64,000 nt of DNA, from contig JAYPAN010000002.1 in the NCBI GenBank assembly GCA_038123715.1, forward strand, positions 1 to 64,000, in the 5' to 3' direction. Of this stretch, positions 61,435-64,000 are shown one piece after another. A model generated the notes under the pieces. It was not told the DNA's origin, made no database searches, and worked only from the letters and a program-made list of their open reading frames with translations. The DNA is from JAYPAN01 sp038123715. GTDB taxonomy: Bacteria; Pseudomonadota; Alphaproteobacteria; RS24. The position numbers and the translations under genes were made by a program. Each line of letters begins with the position of its first letter. Positions within the stretch are counted from its first letter, which is position 1.

Positions 61435-64000
61435 CTAACCTACTGATTTTATTTGGTTTTCTTGACGCATGGCGTTTTTGTCGCGCCCCGTCTCGGCAAA
61501 TTGCTCTGCCGTCGTCAAATCTACTGACAAAAGCTGGCTGACACCGCGTTCCTGCATGGTCACGCCGAACAGCCTGTCAACCCGCGCCATCGTCAGCGCA
61601 TGATGGGTAATCAACAAAAACCGCGTATCGGTCTCATCAGCAATTTCCTTCAGCAAATTGCAAAAACGCTCGACATTGGCGTCGTCAAGCGGTGCGTCCA
61701 CCTCATCCAGCACACAAATTGGCGACGGATTGGTCAGGAATACGGCAAAAATCAGCGCCATCGCCGTCAAAGCCTGCTCCCCGCCCGATAAAAGCGACAA
61801 TAGCTGCGGTTTTTTGCCCGGCGCATGGGCAATAATTTCCAGCCCGGCCTGCAAAGGGTCATCGCTTTCGGTCAATTCCAGACGCGCTTCGCCACCGCCA
61901 AATAATTGCGTGAACAGCCGCCGGAAATGCCCGTTCACCGTCTCAAAAGCGGCCAACAGCCTTTGCCGCCCCTCGCGGTTCAACTGGCCGATGCCGTGGC
62001 GCAATTTGTTAATCGCCACGGTCAGCTCGTCGCGCTCACCGGTCAGGCTTTCAATCTGCGCCGCCAATTCGACCGCTTCTTCCTCGGCGCGCAAATTCAC
62101 CCCGCCCAAAGTTTCGCGCTCGCGCCGCAATTTCTCCAATTTGGTTTCCATCGCCTCGACATCGGGAAATGGTTTATCCGTATCATGCGCTGAAATAGCC
62201 AAAGCCTGTTCCGGCTCGGCTTGCAAGGCCTCGCGGATGCGCTGGGCGGTTTCCCCGACACGTTGCGCGTCGCCCTCTTTGGTCGCTTCCAGCCGCGCCT
62301 GCAATTCGCGCGCTTCGCCATGCCGCGCTTGGGTGGCGCGCATATCGGCATCGGCCACGCTGAGCGCATTTTCAGCTTCAGCCAAACTGTCAGCCGCCTG
62401 CTGGCGCTCGGTTTCCGCCGCCGCCACCAAATCAGCCAATTGCCCGCGCCGGTCGGCCAATTGGTCTGGTACAGCTTCCATATCGGCCTTTTCTTGCGTC
62501 ACCGTTTCTTGGCGCGCTGCCAAATCCTGCAATTGCGCGGTCGCTGTATCAAAGCGGGTCTGCCATTGCGCCAAATCTTCGGCAATGCGGTTTAAGCGGC
62601 TGTCGCGCGCTTCACGCTGGCTTTGCAGATTTTGTAATGTGGCCTGCGCCTCGCTCAGCATGGCGCGGCATTGCTCAACCTCGGCGCGCGCCGCCGCCAC
62701 CGCCTCGGCCAGCGCGTCCGCATCGGCGCTGTCTTGCAAGACCAATTGTAGATTTTCCCGCGCCCTCGCCTCGGCGGCGTTAATCTCTTCCAAATCACCG
62801 GCAATGCGCGCCTGCGCCTGCTCCAACGCATTGAGCTTGGCCTGCTGGGTTGCCAAGCCGGCCTCGGCCTGCGCCGTGTTTTGGCGCGCTTCCCCAAGCG
62901 CGTTTTGCGCCTCGGCCAGCGCGGTGCGCCCTGCCTCATGGGTTTGCGTTTTTGCCTGCCGCACGGCCAGCGCATCGGCCACCGCCTGATGGGCTTTTTC
63001 GGCATCTTTCTCGGCTTGCGGCATCAGCGTCAGCACTTCCTCCAGACGGTTGCGCTGTGCCAGCCTTTGCGCGGCAGCGACCGGCGCATCGGCGGCGGCG
63101 CAATAGCCGTCCCAGCGCCATAAATCGCCTTCCAGCGACACTAGACGCTGGCCGGGTTTAAGCGCTTTTTGCAGCTCCGCCCCGTCTGCCTGCGACACCA
63201 GCCCGATTTGCGACAAACGCCGCGTCAGGCGCGGCGCGCCGGACACAAATTGCGCCAGTGACGCCACATTATCCGGCAGAGGCGCATCGGCGCCATTTTC
63301 GCCCAAAGCACCCCAATGAGCAGCCGCTTTGTCATTGGCGGCGACTTCCAAATCATCGCCCAATGCTGCCCCAAGCGCCACTTCATAACCGGCTTCCACC
63401 GTAATGCTGTCAACAATGGGGGCGTGGTTTTCATCATGATTTTGCAGCACCATAGCCTGCAAAGCGTCGCGCTCACCGGCCAAACGCTCAAGCCTTGCTT
63501 GCGCCTCGCGCGCCGGTTCAAGCGTCGCATCATGCGCCTTGATTGCCGCCTCAAGCGCGGCGGCAGCGGCTTGCAAGGCAGATTCGGCGTCGCTATGCAG
63601 TGTTTCGGCTTCACTCAGCGCGCTGCGCCGTGCCGCCAAATCAAAATCGGCGGCAATTTCATCTTCAATCGCGCTGCGCGTTTCGGCCAGCTTGGCCTGC
63701 TCGGCCTGCAATTTTTCACGCCGAGCCTGATTGGCTTCCACACCGGCCTGCAAAGCCTGTTTTTGCGCGCTATATTCGGCCAAAGCACGGTTGGAGGCAT
63801 CCAGCGCTGCCTCGGCAGCTCGCAGTTTTTCAACATTGGCGGCCACTTCAGCCGCTGCCGCATTTTCTGCCGCGCTTTCATCGGCGGCAATACCGGCGCG
63901 CAATTCAGCTTCTTCGGCCTTCAGGCGTTCCTGCTGCTGACCGGCATCGGCCAAGGCTTCGCGCCCGCGCGCCATATCCTGCTCAATCGTCGCCAATTGC
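61435..64000 (-). CDS. smc: chromosome segregation protein SMC, partial (C-terminal part)
   Basis: Condensin ATPase that organises and separates the chromosome. The frame is open to the right edge, so the N-terminal Walker A head and the first coiled-coil half are outside the window. The 850 or so residues present show the end of the first coiled coil, the hinge around HAPIVDSITVEAGYEVALGAALGDD, and the second coiled coil. The head half follows with the ABC signature LLSGGEQALTAMAL and Walker B ICVLDEVDAPLDD. The D-loop and HALTMARVDRLFGVTMQERGVSQL follow. Alanine and glutamine content in the coil is very high. Confidence 0.96.
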   Translation of the reverse strand, partial: QLATIEQDMARGREALADAGQQQERLKAEEAELRAGIAADESAAENAAAAEVAANVEKLRAAEAALDASNRALAEYSAQKQALQAGVEANQARREKLQAEQAKLAETRSAIEDEIAADFDLAARRSALSEAETLHSDAESALQAAAAALEAAIKAHDATLEPAREAQARLERLAGERDALQAMVLQNHDENHAPIVDSITVEAGYEVALGAALGDDLEVAANDKAAAHWGALGENGADAPLPDNVASLAQFVSGAPRLTRRLSQIGLVSQADGAELQKALKPGQRLVSLEGDLWRWDGYCAAADAPVAAAQRLAQRNRLEEVLTLMPQAEKDAEKAHQAVADALAVRQAKTQTHEAGRTALAEAQNALGEARQNTAQAEAGLATQQAKLNALEQAQARIAGDLEEINAAEARARENLQLVLQDSADADALAEAVAAARAEVEQCRAMLSEAQATLQNLQSQREARDSRLNRIAEDLAQWQTRFDTATAQLQDLAARQETVTQEKADMEAVPDQLADRRGQLADLVAAAETERQQAADSLAEAENALSVADADMRATQARHGEARELQARLEATKEGDAQRVGETAQRIREALQAEPEQALAISAHDTDKPFPDVEAMETKLEKLRRERETLGGVNLRAEEEAVELAAQIESLTGERDELTVAINKLRHGIGQLNREGRQRLLAAFETVNGHFRRLFTQLFGGGEARLELTESDDPLQAGLEIIAHAPGKKPQLLSLLSGGEQALTAMALIFAVFLTNPSPICVLDEVDAPLDDANVERFCNLLKEIADETDTRFLLITHHALTMARVDRLFGVTMQERGVSQLLSVDLTTAEQFAETGRDKNAMRQENQIKSVG

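Noticed and set aside
61658..62989. Open frame of 443 codons on the plus strand opposite smc
   Set aside because: Its Ser/Ala/Cys-rich composition mirrors the alanine- and glutamate-rich coiled coil on the other strand; no domain.

Overview
The window is a gene-dense, GC-rich (clearly over 50 %) stretch of an alphaproteobacterial chromosome carrying almost only core genes. Alphaproteobacterial signs are the cluster thiD-glmM-folP-ftsH-tilS-cpoB-pal-tolBARQ-ybgC-ruvBAC, the 6S RNA gene between zapA and the 5-formyltetrahydrofolate cyclo-ligase gene, a DUF4164-type gene fused translationally to zapA, an F0 operon encoding both b and b' subunits, and a NadQ/NrtR-type regulator in front of nadABC. 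One run of exactly 100 N (50313-50412) shows this is a scaffold, probably from a metagenome or draft assembly. I see no tRNA, rRNA, IS element, prophage or CRISPR array. The dihydropteroate synthase resembles the plasmid-borne Sul1/Sul2 enzymes. Because such folP genes have been traced to Rhodobiaceae, a Rhodobiaceae/Parvibaculales-like organism is my best guess; this is an inference.

Layout. 1-17 kb, minus strand: thiamine (thiD), amino sugar (glmM) and folate (folP) genes, the FtsH protease, tilS, the complete Tol-Pal envelope system (cpoB, pal, tolB, tolA, tolR, tolQ, ybgC), the Holliday-junction genes ruvB-ruvA-ruvC, yebC, a YmdB-like phosphodiesterase, the cyclo-ligase gene, 6S RNA, zapA and a DUF4164 gene. 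18-23.6 kb, plus strand: tkt-gap-pgk-fba, the reversible triose/hexose section of central carbon metabolism. 23.6-27.8 kb, minus: dxs-ispA-xseB (isoprenoids and exonuclease VII) and a metallo-beta-lactamase-fold hydrolase. 27.9-36.2 kb: a mixed segment with two short-chain dehydrogenases (one with a lysine-rich tail), tsaC, a VOC protein, a YedK/HMCES DNA-protein crosslink protein, a DUF192 protein, acuI, dihydroorotase and a glycosyltransferase-like gene. 36.3-43 kb, plus: ygfZ, a FabH-like synthase, nadQ and nadA-nadB-nadC. 43-50.3 kb, minus: cell wall hydrolase, ppdK, glyS, glyQ, a TrmN6-like methyltransferase. 50.5-58.9 kb: polyprenyl diphosphate synthase, ispE, a TPR protein, ETF-ubiquinone oxidoreductase, family 4 uracil-DNA glycosylase and a lytic transglycosylase. 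58.9-64 kb, minus: atpF, atpF', atpE, atpB, atpI and the C-terminal part of smc, which runs off the right edge.

How the genes fit together. dxs, ispE, ispA and the polyprenyl synthase give a MEP-pathway isoprenoid and quinone supply; ETF-QO feeds electrons into that quinone pool. PPDK plus gap/pgk/fba/tkt suits a gluconeogenic metabolism. Tol-Pal, ZapA, FtsH, the transglycosylase and the cell wall hydrolase serve envelope constriction and remodelling.

Regulation visible in the sequence: near-consensus promoters (TTGCCG or TTGACG, 17 bp, TATAAT-like) before 6S RNA, cpoB, pal and the zapA operon; a UUCG-loop terminator that ends the pal transcript before cpoB; and overlapping palindromes before nadA that fit a NadQ operator. 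Six convergent gene pairs are separated by -4 to +14 bp, so intrinsic terminators are largely absent. No gap longer than 300 bp lacks a gene. The two features most worth a second look are the Sul-like folP and the NadQ operator.
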